A stretch of DNA of 11,685 nucleotides from Pseudomonadota bacterium (GCA_021798375.1 JAJZHU010000043.1:1-11685), one strand, 5' to 3'; counted from the stretch's first letter, positions 1-7,319 are shown. Numbers and translations are program-made. The notes: generated by a model not told the origin, from the sequence alone.

Positions 1-1836
1 CGTGACGAGGTGGCGGCGGCGTTTGATCCCCTGCAACTGTTTGATCCCCAAGCAGCGCCGGTTGCCTGCACCACGGCACAATTTGTCGAATCATTTTACG
101 CGGTCGAACGTGCGCCGGCGGCCTATATTGGGCCGCGGGTGATCGCGGCGGCGCATTCAGCGACGGTCGAACTGCTCGCGCGCGCCAAAATATTGCGTTA
201 TCTGTTTTGGTTCGCCGAAAATTATCTGCGGTCCAAGCATTTCCTGGTGGTACGGATCAACTGCGGATCCTCGAAAACATTGGCCGTGGAATATGATATC
301 AAATCCGCCACGGCGGATGATCTGGCCGCGGCGGATCTGTTCTTTGTGTCGGGCGTTATCTCGCACGAGATCGTGCGTGATTCAGCTTTTGATTGGACAG
401 CCAGTTTGCTCACGCCGACGCCGTGGCCCGAAGTCGCGGTTATCAAGGTTGAATTGCCCGTGGTTTGTGGTGAATTGCCACGTGAACATCCGCCCTATGA
501 AACGGTGTCGCGGATGGTATCGTTGCTATCCACCATGCAGCAGCGCCATATGCGCCCGCCAAGTCTTCCTCTGGATTGGCGGGGAGATGAGCGGCTGGCG
601 CGGAGTGAGGTGAGCCGGAACCTGTTTTCAGAGATTGGATTGGATACGGTATTTCCGCATTTTCGATCAAAAGGGAGCAAGCATGTAGGATTCTTGTTGC
701 CGCTTTCCGATTTTGGCGGTGTTGAAAAGGTGGTTGTGAATTACGCCAAGACGATGAAAGACAATGGCTATATATGTCATTTGTTTATAACGAGATATGA
801 TAATATCGCGTTTTCTGAACTGTGTGATCGGGCGTTCGAGTCGGTCAATTTTATCGATCGGAATGCGCAATGCGTGATGAATTGGAATTCCTTGAATCCA
901 TGGGTAGGTATTGTATCGCCACGCTCGCGTGAGACGCTGGGGTTGCTTGCGACGATGGATGTCATATTCAACACTCATTGTTTGGAGATGCATGGCTTGA
1001 TCAGTGAGTTGCGCCGACTTGGAGCAAAAACCTACGTTGGCTTGCATCTCAACGAGTTGACAGCGGAAGGGCTGCCAATGGGAAATGGAAATTTCGCCGT
1101 TGGTTACGAGCATGTTTATGACGGATTTGTGGTTATTTCCCAGAATATGCGGGCCTGGTGTTTGGGGCAGGCGGTTTCCCGCGAGAAAATTCATTTGGTT
1201 CGCAATGCGCCATCTTATGATATGTCGGAAGACGATCTGATCGCCACAAAACAAATGAGATTGCAGCGCAGTGAAAAATCAGATCCATTGCGTGTGGTTT
1301 ATCTGGGCCGGCTCGATCCGCAAAAAGGTCTTGCCCGGCTGGGCGCCATTTACGATCAAACCCAGGCCGAGCGGATCGAATGGCGTGTGATTGGACGGCA
1401 GGTGGTGATCGAATCGGCGTATCAGCCGGTGGCGCTGCGTTTCCCCATCGAGCCGCCGATCTTTTCTCCCGAGGAACTGACGATTTTATATCAATGGGCC
1501 GATGTGCTTGTTCTGCCGTCGCGTTTTGAAGGCGTGCCGCTGACTTTGTTGGAGGCGCAGCGTTTGGGATGCGTTGTGATCGCCACCGACGTGGGCGCGG
1601 TGCAAGAAATCATCGATGATCGCGCCGATGGATTTCTGATCGAACATCAAGCGGACGAAGCAAAGATTGTGGCGGATTTTGTTGCGGTCATTCACGAACT
1701 GGAACGTGACCGTGCTTTGTTGAAACAAATAGCGGATCGCGCCATGGCGCGCGTGAGCCGTTTGCAATGGCAAGATACGATGGGCGATTTTATGGCTTCG
1801 ATGGCCAAGCTACTGGAAGAAAAGGCTTCGTCATGA
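1..1836 (+). CDS. GT4-type glycosyltransferase, 5'-partial (runs in from left edge)
   Basis: Predicted retaining GT-B glycosyltransferase that transfers a sugar from a nucleotide-sugar donor, probably in surface polysaccharide or glycoprotein glycan synthesis. The reading frame is open to base 1. A GTG lies at 10 but nothing marks it as the start, so the gene is probably longer. Numbered from that GTG there are 608 residues. The N-terminal Rossmann half begins near 226, with the glycine-rich acceptor loop GGVEK at 236-240. The donor-binding half begins near 428 with GRLDPQKG at 433-440. The family EX7E motif is present as E507 in RFEGVP and E515 in LLEA. Residues 1-220 match no domain I recognise and may be the tail of another module. 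The stretch around 660-1260 is strikingly AT-rich. The gene ends in a 4-bp ATGA overlap with the next gene, so the two are probably translationally coupled. The fold and class are secure; the sugar and acceptor cannot be read. Confidence 0.88.
   Translation, partial: RDEVAAAFDPLQLFDPQAAPVACTTAQFVESFYAVERAPAAYIGPRVIAAAHSATVELLARAKILRYLFWFAENYLRSKHFLVVRINCGSSKTLAVEYDIKSATADDLAAADLFFVSGVISHEIVRDSAFDWTASLLTPTPWPEVAVIKVELPVVCGELPREHPPYETVSRMVSLLSTMQQRHMRPPSLPLDWRGDERLARSEVSRNLFSEIGLDTVFPHFRSKGSKHVGFLLPLSDFGGVEKVVVNYAKTMKDNGYICHLFITRYDNIAFSELCDRAFESVNFIDRNAQCVMNWNSLNPWVGIVSPRSRETLGLLATMDVIFNTHCLEMHGLISELRRLGAKTYVGLHLNELTAEGLPMGNGNFAVGYEHVYDGFVVISQNMRAWCLGQAVSREKIHLVRNAPSYDMSEDDLIATKQMRLQRSEKSDPLRVVYLGRLDPQKGLARLGAIYDQTQAERIEWRVIGRQVVIESAYQPVALRFPIEPPIFSPEELTILYQWADVLVLPSRFEGVPLTLLEAQRLGCVVIATDVGAVQEIIDDRADGFLIEHQADEAKIVADFVAVIHELERDRALLKQIADRAMARVSRLQWQDTMGDFMASMAKLLEEKASS
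1818..1825 (+). promoter_or_regulatory. Shine-Dalgarno deciding the start at 1833
   Basis: The purine run AGAAAAGG ends 7 nt before the ATG at 1833 and lies inside the end of the glycosyltransferase gene. It favours this ATG over the in-frame ATG at 1767, which would give a 22-residue extension that merely reads the glycosyltransferase tail in another frame. Confidence 0.55.
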
Positions 1837-3854
1837 CAAAATTTTTGATCGCCGCGGATGAATTCGCGCCGTTTATGGCCAATCGTCCGGGTGTGTTGTT
1901 GGTTGGTTGGGATCAAGATGCGGCAGCCTTTGCCGAGATGGGATTGGAAGTGTGGTACGGCCATGGTCTGAGCGCCGGCAGCGCCGCCATAAGCCGCACG
2001 GCGGACAAGCCCGCGGCGGAAGCGCTTGTCGAGCTTCCCGTCTCCCCGGCCGGAATTATGGCGGTGCTATGTGGGGCCAAAGTTGCCGATCAAACCTGGC
2101 GGGCGTGGTTCAAAGCCAATCAAGGCGAACGGGCGCCGGAATTTGTCACGGGCGACGCGCCGTCGGCGATGCGCGCCATTGCCGCGCGCTTATTGGCCGA
2201 TCGGGCCCGCGTTGTGGAGGAGTGTGCGGATCTGCATTTGGCATTGTCGCGTCTGCGGCAGGATTGCGAACAGATGGAGACGGTGTCGAGTGGATTGGTG
2301 CGGGCGTTGGGGCATCGCGCGACAGGAGACGTGAAGTTGCTGGTGTCGGCCGATCCGTCCGACGCCGCGATCAAGCTAAATCCCGCGCATCCGATCTTGA
2401 CGCAGAAACTGGGAATGCGGGTCGATGGCCTGGCCGTGGTGGCCGTGATGGTGCTCAGGGCCAAACTGGAACCCGACGATGCGTTGCGGGTGCGGCTCTC
2501 TGGGGTCGAAAGCGGGCGTGTATTTGGCTCGTGGTTGGTGCCGGCCGATGCGTTGGTTGCGGGGTGGTTGTCATTGGAATTGCCAACGCCGGTCGCCTGG
2601 GCGCCTGAAACCGCCCAGATCGAGTTGCATTTGGCGGCGGGTAAGGGGGCTGCGCTGGAATTGGCCAAGGATCAGCTGGCCGGCTTTGCTGATAATTTGC
2701 CGTGCCGTCCGGGTGATGTGGCGCTGGACAAGCCGCTTGCGCTGCGGATCTGGAGCGCCGGGGTCGGCAGCCGCTATGTCGCTCCGGATTTTTGGGATGC
2801 CAGTGAAGTGGGCGGTTCGGCGCATCCGGCCGGTGTGCCGCTGGCGTTGCCTTTGGGGGCCTGGGCACGGGTGCGGGTGCTGCAAGGCGAGGCGGCGCCG
2901 CAATATTGCGAGCCGGATGAAACCGGCGCGATGGTGGTGGGGCTTGTTGGCGGGCGATACGGCGCCGTGTTGTTCCCGCTGATCGCCAGCGGTGGGATGG
3001 ACGTGATCGAGGCGGTGTTCAATGTGCGTGGCGGCGATGTGCGCAATTTGGCGGTTGCCCTGTGGCTGCAACCGTTGGGGCACAAAATCGAATCCGAAGC
3101 GGATTTACTGACCGAAGGGCCGGATGTGGCGTGGTCGGGTTGGCACGCCTTTGGCAGCAAATCCAGCCTGGCGCGGGTGGTGATGGATCTGCCGCCGACC
3201 ACATCGAATAACCTGCAATTGGTGGTGGTGCTGGATGCAACATCGTTGGCCGGCGCGGGATTTTCCATGGTGGAAATCGGCAAGATCATTTTGTATGCGA
3301 TGAATGCGGGACGCAAGGCGCGCCGGCGCGCGGTGGTGATCGATGCCAAGCGGGATGTGGGGAATCTGGTGCCCCGGTCGCTCAATTTTACACCGCAGGA
3401 ATTGATCGGCGATGAACCGTTGGTGTCGCTGCGCGACGTATTTCTCGACGAGCATTTCGACAACGGAAGTTCCTATCGGCATTTGGACATGCGTCTCGCG
3501 AAATTGGCGATTGGCGATTATTATTGGCCCGCTTTGAAATTTCGTTTGGTGGTCAATAACGGAAAGGCCTGCCTGGAGTTTCGCGACCTCCCCGGCTGGC
3601 CACCGTCATTAACGAGCTGGCCCCTGGCGATAACCGATAATTATGGACGCCTTACCCGCTTGTTTGGGTCAGACGTAGAGTCGGCGGCGTTGCGCGATCA
3701 GGCCGCCCCGCAGGATTTGGCGCTGATTCAAGGTTTGGTGGCGTGTTTGCCGGGGCTGGCGGCAAAGGCCGCGGCATTGGGGGAATTGGATGCAGCGGAT
3801 TGCGCCAACTGGGCCGACGTGGCGCGGTTGCTCGTATTGCGCTTGGCGAAATAA
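1833..3854 (+). CDS. uncharacterised 673-residue protein coupled to the glycosyltransferase
   Basis: Function unknown. The start at 1833 is chosen for the ATGA overlap with the upstream stop and a suitable Shine-Dalgarno. There is no signal peptide or convincing transmembrane segment, so it is probably cytoplasmic. Visible parts are: an N-terminal alpha/beta-looking region (about 1-110); a helical, heptad-like stretch rich in Leu, Glu and Arg (about 113-150) that may be a short coiled coil; a long region of alternating hydrophobic strands (about 165-490), consistent with one or two beta-sandwich, carbohydrate-binding-like modules; and a more conserved-looking C-terminal module (about 515-665) rich in aromatic residues (GDYYW at 561-565, a PGWPP run near 587-591). 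From memory the C-terminal part recalls the alphaproteobacterial family DUF6212; this is unverified. Tight coupling to a glycosyltransferase suggests a role in surface glycan assembly, for example binding, scaffolding or regulating the transferase. That is inference only. No catalytic motif is recognisable. Confidence 0.8.
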   Translation: MTKFLIAADEFAPFMANRPGVLLVGWDQDAAAFAEMGLEVWYGHGLSAGSAAISRTADKPAAEALVELPVSPAGIMAVLCGAKVADQTWRAWFKANQGERAPEFVTGDAPSAMRAIAARLLADRARVVEECADLHLALSRLRQDCEQMETVSSGLVRALGHRATGDVKLLVSADPSDAAIKLNPAHPILTQKLGMRVDGLAVVAVMVLRAKLEPDDALRVRLSGVESGRVFGSWLVPADALVAGWLSLELPTPVAWAPETAQIELHLAAGKGAALELAKDQLAGFADNLPCRPGDVALDKPLALRIWSAGVGSRYVAPDFWDASEVGGSAHPAGVPLALPLGAWARVRVLQGEAAPQYCEPDETGAMVVGLVGGRYGAVLFPLIASGGMDVIEAVFNVRGGDVRNLAVALWLQPLGHKIESEADLLTEGPDVAWSGWHAFGSKSSLARVVMDLPPTTSNNLQLVVVLDATSLAGAGFSMVEIGKIILYAMNAGRKARRRAVVIDAKRDVGNLVPRSLNFTPQELIGDEPLVSLRDVFLDEHFDNGSSYRHLDMRLAKLAIGDYYWPALKFRLVVNNGKACLEFRDLPGWPPSLTSWPLAITDNYGRLTRLFGSDVESAALRDQAAPQDLALIQGLVACLPGLAAKAAALGELDAADCANWADVARLLVLRLAK

Positions 3855-3856
3855 GG

Positions 3857-3875
3857 AAAAATCCGCTGTTGGCGG
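3857..3875 (-). terminator. weak intrinsic terminator candidate for the VOC operon
   Basis: Read on the - strand, CCGC and GCGG form a 4-bp GC stem around the loop CAACA and are followed directly by ATTTTTCC. It lies just downstream of the VOC-gene stop, in the 35-bp gap between two convergent genes. The stem is short, so termination strength is doubtful. Read on the + strand no U-tract follows, so it would serve only the - strand operon. Confidence 0.35.
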
Positions 3876-3889
3876 GCCGATGAAAAATA

Positions 3890-4369
3890 TCACAAATCGG
3901 GACGATGCAAAAGCTCGATCAGGCTTCCCCCCGGATCGCAAATAAAGGCCGCGAATGCCGGTTTGCGCGTGGGATCGAACGCCAGCGAGGGATCTTTCTC
4001 TGGCCGCATCGGCAAACCGCGATCGCGCTGAACCGCGACGATTTTAACGCCCTTGCGATGCAACGCCTCGATCGAACTTTGCAGATCCGGCACCGAAAAC
4101 GCCATATGTTTGGTGCCGTTTGTCAAAAGATCGGCATTGGGCGCCTTGCGCTCCTCGGGCACGGGCTTCGCACCCCCCAGTTGCCAAAGTTCCAGCTTCA
4201 ACGCGCCAATCGATAAAAACGCGCCGTTACCGCCAATCGCCTCAACCCTGAATCGAACATCGGTGGTGGCGCCGAATATTTCGCTCCAAAAACGGATCGC
4301 CGCATCCATATCCGCAACGGAAATACTGAAGTGATGCGGAAGAACATCCGAAAGGATCGGCTTATTCAT
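3890..4369 (-). CDS. VOC-fold (glyoxalase/extradiol dioxygenase superfamily) protein
   Basis: A 159-residue single-domain vicinal-oxygen-chelate protein, a family of metal-dependent isomerases, dioxygenases and resistance proteins. Two beta-alpha-beta-beta-beta modules are visible: HHFSISVADM...FW near 12-28 and KHMAFSVPDL near 87-96. Metal ligands are placed as expected: H13 (or H12), E60 in LKLE, H88 in KHMAF and E152 in SLIELL. All positions are filled, so it may be an active metalloenzyme rather than a degenerate binding protein. The substrate cannot be inferred. The start is set by AAAGGA 7 nt upstream; an in-frame upstream extension to 4555 runs back into the neighbouring gene in another frame and is rejected. 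It lies 23 nt downstream of the EthD-like gene and is probably cotranscribed with it. Confidence 0.85.
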   Translation of the reverse strand: MNKPILSDVLPHHFSISVADMDAAIRFWSEIFGATTDVRFRVEAIGGNGAFLSIGALKLELWQLGGAKPVPEERKAPNADLLTNGTKHMAFSVPDLQSSIEALHRKGVKIVAVQRDRGLPMRPEKDPSLAFDPTRKPAFAAFICDPGGSLIELLHRPDL

Positions 4370-4376
4370 AGATCGT

Positions 4377-4382
4377 TCCTTT
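4377..4382 (-). promoter_or_regulatory. Shine-Dalgarno deciding the VOC-gene start
   Basis: AAAGGA on the - strand, 7 nt before the ATG at 4369, in the 23-nt gap after the upstream stop codon. It fixes the start there and excludes the 62-codon upstream extension. Confidence 0.65.
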
Positions 4383-4392
4383 AACGAAATTG

Positions 4393-5151
4393 TCAGAGAT
4401 AAGACCGCGAATCGCGCAAAAATTCGTCGGTCGGCCGTTCCAGCAAGAACGTGCTGACAAAATCCACGTCGGGTTTCAGGAACGGAAAGACAGGGTGACT
4501 GGCCCAGGCCGGCGCGGTATAGGCTGGCGGCGTTTCCAGCACGCTGCTGCGCCAATCGGCAAAATTTTCATACCAAAGCTCGCATACCCGGTCCCACTTT
4601 GGCATGATCGATTGATGCGGCGGCGCATGATGCGGCGGCCAGGTGCCGGGCAATGCGATGGGGTCTTTGATCGCCTTATAGCTGAAAAAGCGCCAAAGTT
4701 TCGGCTGACGCATAAGCTCGGGGACATGGGTGTCAAGAAACCAGCGCTCTCCATCCCCGGTGGCAACGCCATCCGGATATTTGAACATGACAAACCAGCG
4801 CAGCACCTGCCGCTCATGCGGCTGCGTCCCCGCGCCGCAGAAATCCTCGGTCGGTTGCGCGGGCACAAAGCAGGTGGCAACGCGGGGCGTCACCGGCGGC
4901 AGGGTGAAGGCAAGCGCCCCTTGCGCCCCCGGTTTCGGCATTTCGCGCCACCAACCCTCGGTCATTCGCCAGTTGAAAAACCCGAATTGTCTTGCGTCGA
5001 GCGGTGCCGCGATCGGCAAATAGCTTTCGTGCCGCACCGACCAAGGCCCATAGCGCCGGACAATTTCCGGCGAGTGATCCTTGTAATACCATCGCTCCAT
5101 CGCGGCGATGTCGTCGATGGGGATATCATGCAAAACGATACTCTTGATCAT
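4393..5151 (-). CDS. two-module EthD-like (dimeric alpha-beta barrel) protein
   Basis: A 252-residue protein that I place tentatively among EthD/ABM-type ferredoxin-like proteins, small cytoplasmic proteins often found beside oxidative or aromatic degradation enzymes. Two halves look homologous. The first opens IKSIVLHDIP and carries W21-Y-Y-K-D-H26-S-P-E29. The second opens VLRWFVMFKYPDG near 116-128 and carries W137-F-L-D-T-H142-V-P-E145. Typical EthD proteins are about 100 residues with one such module, so this resembles an internal duplication that would supply a whole barrel in one chain. The linker and C-terminus are unusually rich in Pro, Trp and His (for example PPHHAPPHQ near 172-180). 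The start at 5151 follows GAGGGAAG with a 5-nt spacer; the longer in-frame reading to 5292 is Arg/Asp-rich and looks non-coding. The partner is the VOC gene 23 nt downstream. Substrate unknown. Confidence 0.75.
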   Translation of the reverse strand: MIKSIVLHDIPIDDIAAMERWYYKDHSPEIVRRYGPWSVRHESYLPIAAPLDARQFGFFNWRMTEGWWREMPKPGAQGALAFTLPPVTPRVATCFVPAQPTEDFCGAGTQPHERQVLRWFVMFKYPDGVATGDGERWFLDTHVPELMRQPKLWRFFSYKAIKDPIALPGTWPPHHAPPHQSIMPKWDRVCELWYENFADWRSSVLETPPAYTAPAWASHPVFPFLKPDVDFVSTFLLERPTDEFLRDSRSYL

Positions 5152-5288
5152 CGCCACTTCCCTCGGATCATGCGGATGGAGTTTACCCATCGCATCACGA
5201 TATCGCGACGAGGATCTTTCTGTCGATAAGGGGCACGCGAAAGCGGGGCCGGTCGTGTCACCGTGATCTCGCCTCCTGCCCCGGCAGT

Positions 5289-5324
5289 CCAAGCAATCCC
5301 GGCTAAATATTTGAAATTGCTTGG
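5289..5324 (-). repeat. 9-bp inverted repeat incorporating the tRNA CCA end
   Basis: CCAAGCAAT at 5289-5297 and ATTGCTTGG at 5316-5324 are perfect inverted repeats separated by 18 nt. The right arm contains the CCA end of the tRNA-Glu gene. The loop holds a small AT palindrome (AAATATTT, 5305-5312). On the - strand transcript this would form a hairpin directly 3' of the mature tRNA, pairing the CCA. It could be a processing or termination structure. No U-tract follows, so a classical intrinsic terminator is not supported. Confidence 0.5.
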
Positions 5325-5397
5325 CGTCCCGTACGGGATTCGAACCCGTGTTACCAACGTGAAAGGCTGGTGTCCTAGGCCTCTAGACGAACAGGAC
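5322..5397 (-). tRNA. tRNA-Glu (anticodon UUC)
   Basis: A 76-nt cloverleaf including encoded CCA. The acceptor stem GTCCTGT pairs with ACGGGAC with one G-U. The D stem is GTC/GAC. The anticodon stem CCAGC/GTTGG has one G-U and the loop CTTTCAC, giving anticodon TTC. The T arm is ACGGG TTCGAAT CCCGT, the discriminator is G, then CCA. UUC reads both GAA and GAG, so it may be the main glutamate tRNA. It is transcribed on its own promoter, divergently from nothing: recJ ends upstream and the EthD-like gene begins 170 bp downstream in the same direction. Confidence 0.97.
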
Positions 5398-5410
5398 GAG
5401 GCAGGCCGCG

Positions 5411-5439
5411 CTAATATCGTCTCTCACCCCCCTGGTCAA
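5411..5439 (-). promoter_or_regulatory. sigma70-type promoter of tRNA-Glu
   Basis: On the - strand, TTGACC (5434-5439) is followed after exactly 17 nt by TATTAG (5411-5416), with the tRNA 5' end 13 nt further on. The predicted leader is therefore only about 6 nt. The discriminator region GCGCGGCCTGCC is GC-rich, as is usual for stringently controlled stable-RNA promoters. An A-rich tract at 5452-5467 lies roughly where an UP element would be. Confidence 0.7.
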
Positions 5440-5468
5440 CACCCAACAGGGATATTTTGTCTTTTTGC

Positions 5469-5488
5469 GCAAAGGGAACCGGCTTTGC
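5469..5488 (-). other. stem-loop at the recJ stop codon
   Basis: On the - strand GCAAAG and CTTTGC form a perfect 6-bp stem around the loop CCGGTTCC. The first G of the stem is the last base of the recJ TAG. The sequence after the stem is GCAAAAAGAC, an A-run rather than a U-run, so it does not look like an intrinsic terminator. It may protect the 3' end of the recJ message. Confidence 0.35.
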
Positions 5489-7248
5489 TACACCGCCGCC
5501 GCGTCGGTGATGATGAAGGAAACGCTCTCCGAGCCATTCCAACTCTCGGCCCGCAAATGCCCGGCCAGATGCAATTGCGCCCCGCCCGCGCCCAACGCCG
5601 CCGCGATCGCGCCTTCGCCGGCGCGGAACATCAGCGCCTTCAAACGCGGCCCGCCGCCTTCGCCCTCGACAAAGGCGCGGATTGTCGCGCCATCCTTGCC
5701 GATGCGATCCGCCCGCACCACACGGGCGCGCGGCAGCACGAACACAGGCTCTTCATTGCCCGCGCCAAACGGCGCCAGGCGCGAAATATCGCGCGCCAGT
5801 TCAAGTGTGGCCGCCGGCACATTCAGCATCGCCTCCACCGGCAAATCGGCGGCGCAGGGCAGCAGGCTGGCATCGGCCAGACGTTCCGCCAGAAAGGCAT
5901 GGAACTCGTCCGCCCGTTCGGCCCGCAACGAAAACCCCGCCGCCATCGCATGGCCGCCGCCCGACAGCAAAATCCCCGCCTGCCGCGCCGCGATCACCGC
6001 CGAGCCCAAATCCAGCCCCGTTACCGAACGGCCCGAGCCTTTGATGATGCCGTCTGCCTCGCCGCCCACGCAAACCGGACGGTTCTGGCGTTCCTTGATC
6101 CGCCCCGCGACAATCCCCACCACGCCGGGATGCCATCCGGCCCCATGCACAAACAGCACCGGCAACCCGCGCGCGGCCTGGGCCTCGCCCTCGGCCAGCG
6201 CCGCCTCCAGCATCGCAGCTTCCACATGCTGCCGCCGGCGATTGACCTCGTCGAGTTTGCCGGCCAATTCCTGCGCCTCGGACACATCCCGCGCCAGCAA
6301 CAGCCGCAGCCCCATGTCACATTCGCTGATCCGCCCCGCCGCGTTGATGCGTGGCCCCAAAGCAAAGCCGCAACTGAACGCCGTTGGCGCCTCGCGCACG
6401 CCCGCCACATCGAGCAGGGCGGCAATGCCGGGCCGCGCGCGGCGGGCCATCACCTTCAACCCCTGGGTCACCAACGCCCGGTTCAGCCCGCGCAGCGGCA
6501 TCACGTCGCACACCGTGGCCAGCGCCACCAGATCGAGCCGTCCCATCAGATCGGGCTCGGACCGCCCGGCAAAGAACCCGCTCTTGCGCAAAACCCGCAG
6601 CAGCGCGATGGCCGTCATGAAAGAAATAGCCGCCGCACACAGCGACCCCAACCCCGACCGGTCATCCAGCCGGTTCGGATTGACCGTGGCGACAATCCCC
6701 GGCGGCACCTGGTCGGATTTATGGTGATCCAACACCACCACATCGGCGCGGCCCGCCAGCACGCCAAGCGCATCCGCCGCCGCCGTGCCGCAATCGACGC
6801 ACACCACCAACCGCGCACCACGTTCCGCCAGCCCCAGCAACGCCGGGCCGTTGGGGCCATAACCTTCGCCCAGGCGATCGGGTACGTAAGAAATCACCGT
6901 GCAGCCCAACTCGCGCAGCAACCCGCCCATCAGGGCGCCGGAACAGGCGCCATCCACATCGTAATCGCCGAACACCGCCACCGTCTCGCCGTTGCGCACG
7001 GCTTCGGCCAGCCGCGCCGCCGCCGCATCCATGTCGGTCAGGCTGGAAGGGTCGGGCAGCAGCGCCCGCAAGGTGGGGTCGAGAAAATCCGCCGCGTCAT
7101 CCACCCCAACCCCGCGCGCCACCAACAGGCGGCCCAGCATCTCGGACAACCCCAATTGCTGGGCGATGGCGAAACCAATGCGGTCCTCCCCTTGGCGCCA
7201 CACCCAACGGCGGCCCGAAAGGCTGGAGGCGACAGAGAGCACACTCAT
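5488..7248 (-). CDS. recJ: single-stranded-DNA-specific 5'-3' exonuclease RecJ
   Basis: A cytoplasmic Mn/Mg-dependent nuclease acting in recombination, mismatch and base-excision repair and in restart of stalled forks. At 586 residues it has the usual length. The DHH domain carries GDYDVDG (94-100), VDCGT (151-155), the signature LDHH (173-176) and CDVM (237-240). GPRINAAGR lies at 288-296. The DHHA1 domain carries GWHPGVVGIVAGR (361-373), GSGRS (394-398) and GGGHAMAAG (420-428). An OB-like C-terminal domain begins near LAPFGAGNEEP (481-491). All catalytic Asp and His residues are present. The start at 7248 is preceded by GGAG with an 8-nt spacer; the in-frame reading further upstream passes through the palindrome and the glpX gene and is rejected. 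It is the last gene of the hom-glpX-recJ run, 71 bp after glpX, with the whole gap filled by a palindrome. Confidence 0.97.
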   Translation of the reverse strand: MSVLSVASSLSGRRWVWRQGEDRIGFAIAQQLGLSEMLGRLLVARGVGVDDAADFLDPTLRALLPDPSSLTDMDAAAARLAEAVRNGETVAVFGDYDVDGACSGALMGGLLRELGCTVISYVPDRLGEGYGPNGPALLGLAERGARLVVCVDCGTAAADALGVLAGRADVVVLDHHKSDQVPPGIVATVNPNRLDDRSGLGSLCAAAISFMTAIALLRVLRKSGFFAGRSEPDLMGRLDLVALATVCDVMPLRGLNRALVTQGLKVMARRARPGIAALLDVAGVREAPTAFSCGFALGPRINAAGRISECDMGLRLLLARDVSEAQELAGKLDEVNRRRQHVEAAMLEAALAEGEAQAARGLPVLFVHGAGWHPGVVGIVAGRIKERQNRPVCVGGEADGIIKGSGRSVTGLDLGSAVIAARQAGILLSGGGHAMAAGFSLRAERADEFHAFLAERLADASLLPCAADLPVEAMLNVPAATLELARDISRLAPFGAGNEEPVFVLPRARVVRADRIGKDGATIRAFVEGEGGGPRLKALMFRAGEGAIAAALGAGGAQLHLAGHLRAESWNGSESVSFIITDAAAV

Positions 7249-7256
7249 GACGGATA

Positions 7257-7260
7257 CTCC
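7257..7260 (-). promoter_or_regulatory. recJ Shine-Dalgarno abutting the palindrome
   Basis: GGAG on the - strand lies 8 nt before the recJ ATG and directly next to the base of the palindrome at 7261. It supports the start at 7248. Folding of the palindrome would place a helix directly beside the ribosome-binding site. Confidence 0.6.
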
Positions 7261-7319
7261 AGGTGTGTTGAGATTCGCGTCGGGCTTTGCAGACCAGCCT
7301 GGCGTGAATCTCAACACAC

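Noticed and set aside
667..1254. A 195-codon - strand frame inside the glycosyltransferase
   Set aside because: It opposes a gene with clear GT-B motifs, and no Shine-Dalgarno or known motif supports it. The AT-rich local composition makes it slightly unusual but not convincing.
5152..5292. 47-codon N-terminal extension of the EthD-like protein
   Set aside because: The extension is Arg/Asp/Ser-rich and does not look like the family's N-terminus. The ATG at 5151 has a Shine-Dalgarno and begins the first beta strand.
5469..5488. Intrinsic terminator of recJ
   Set aside because: The hairpin is real, but an A-run rather than a U-run follows on the transcribed strand, so it is listed only as a stem-loop.
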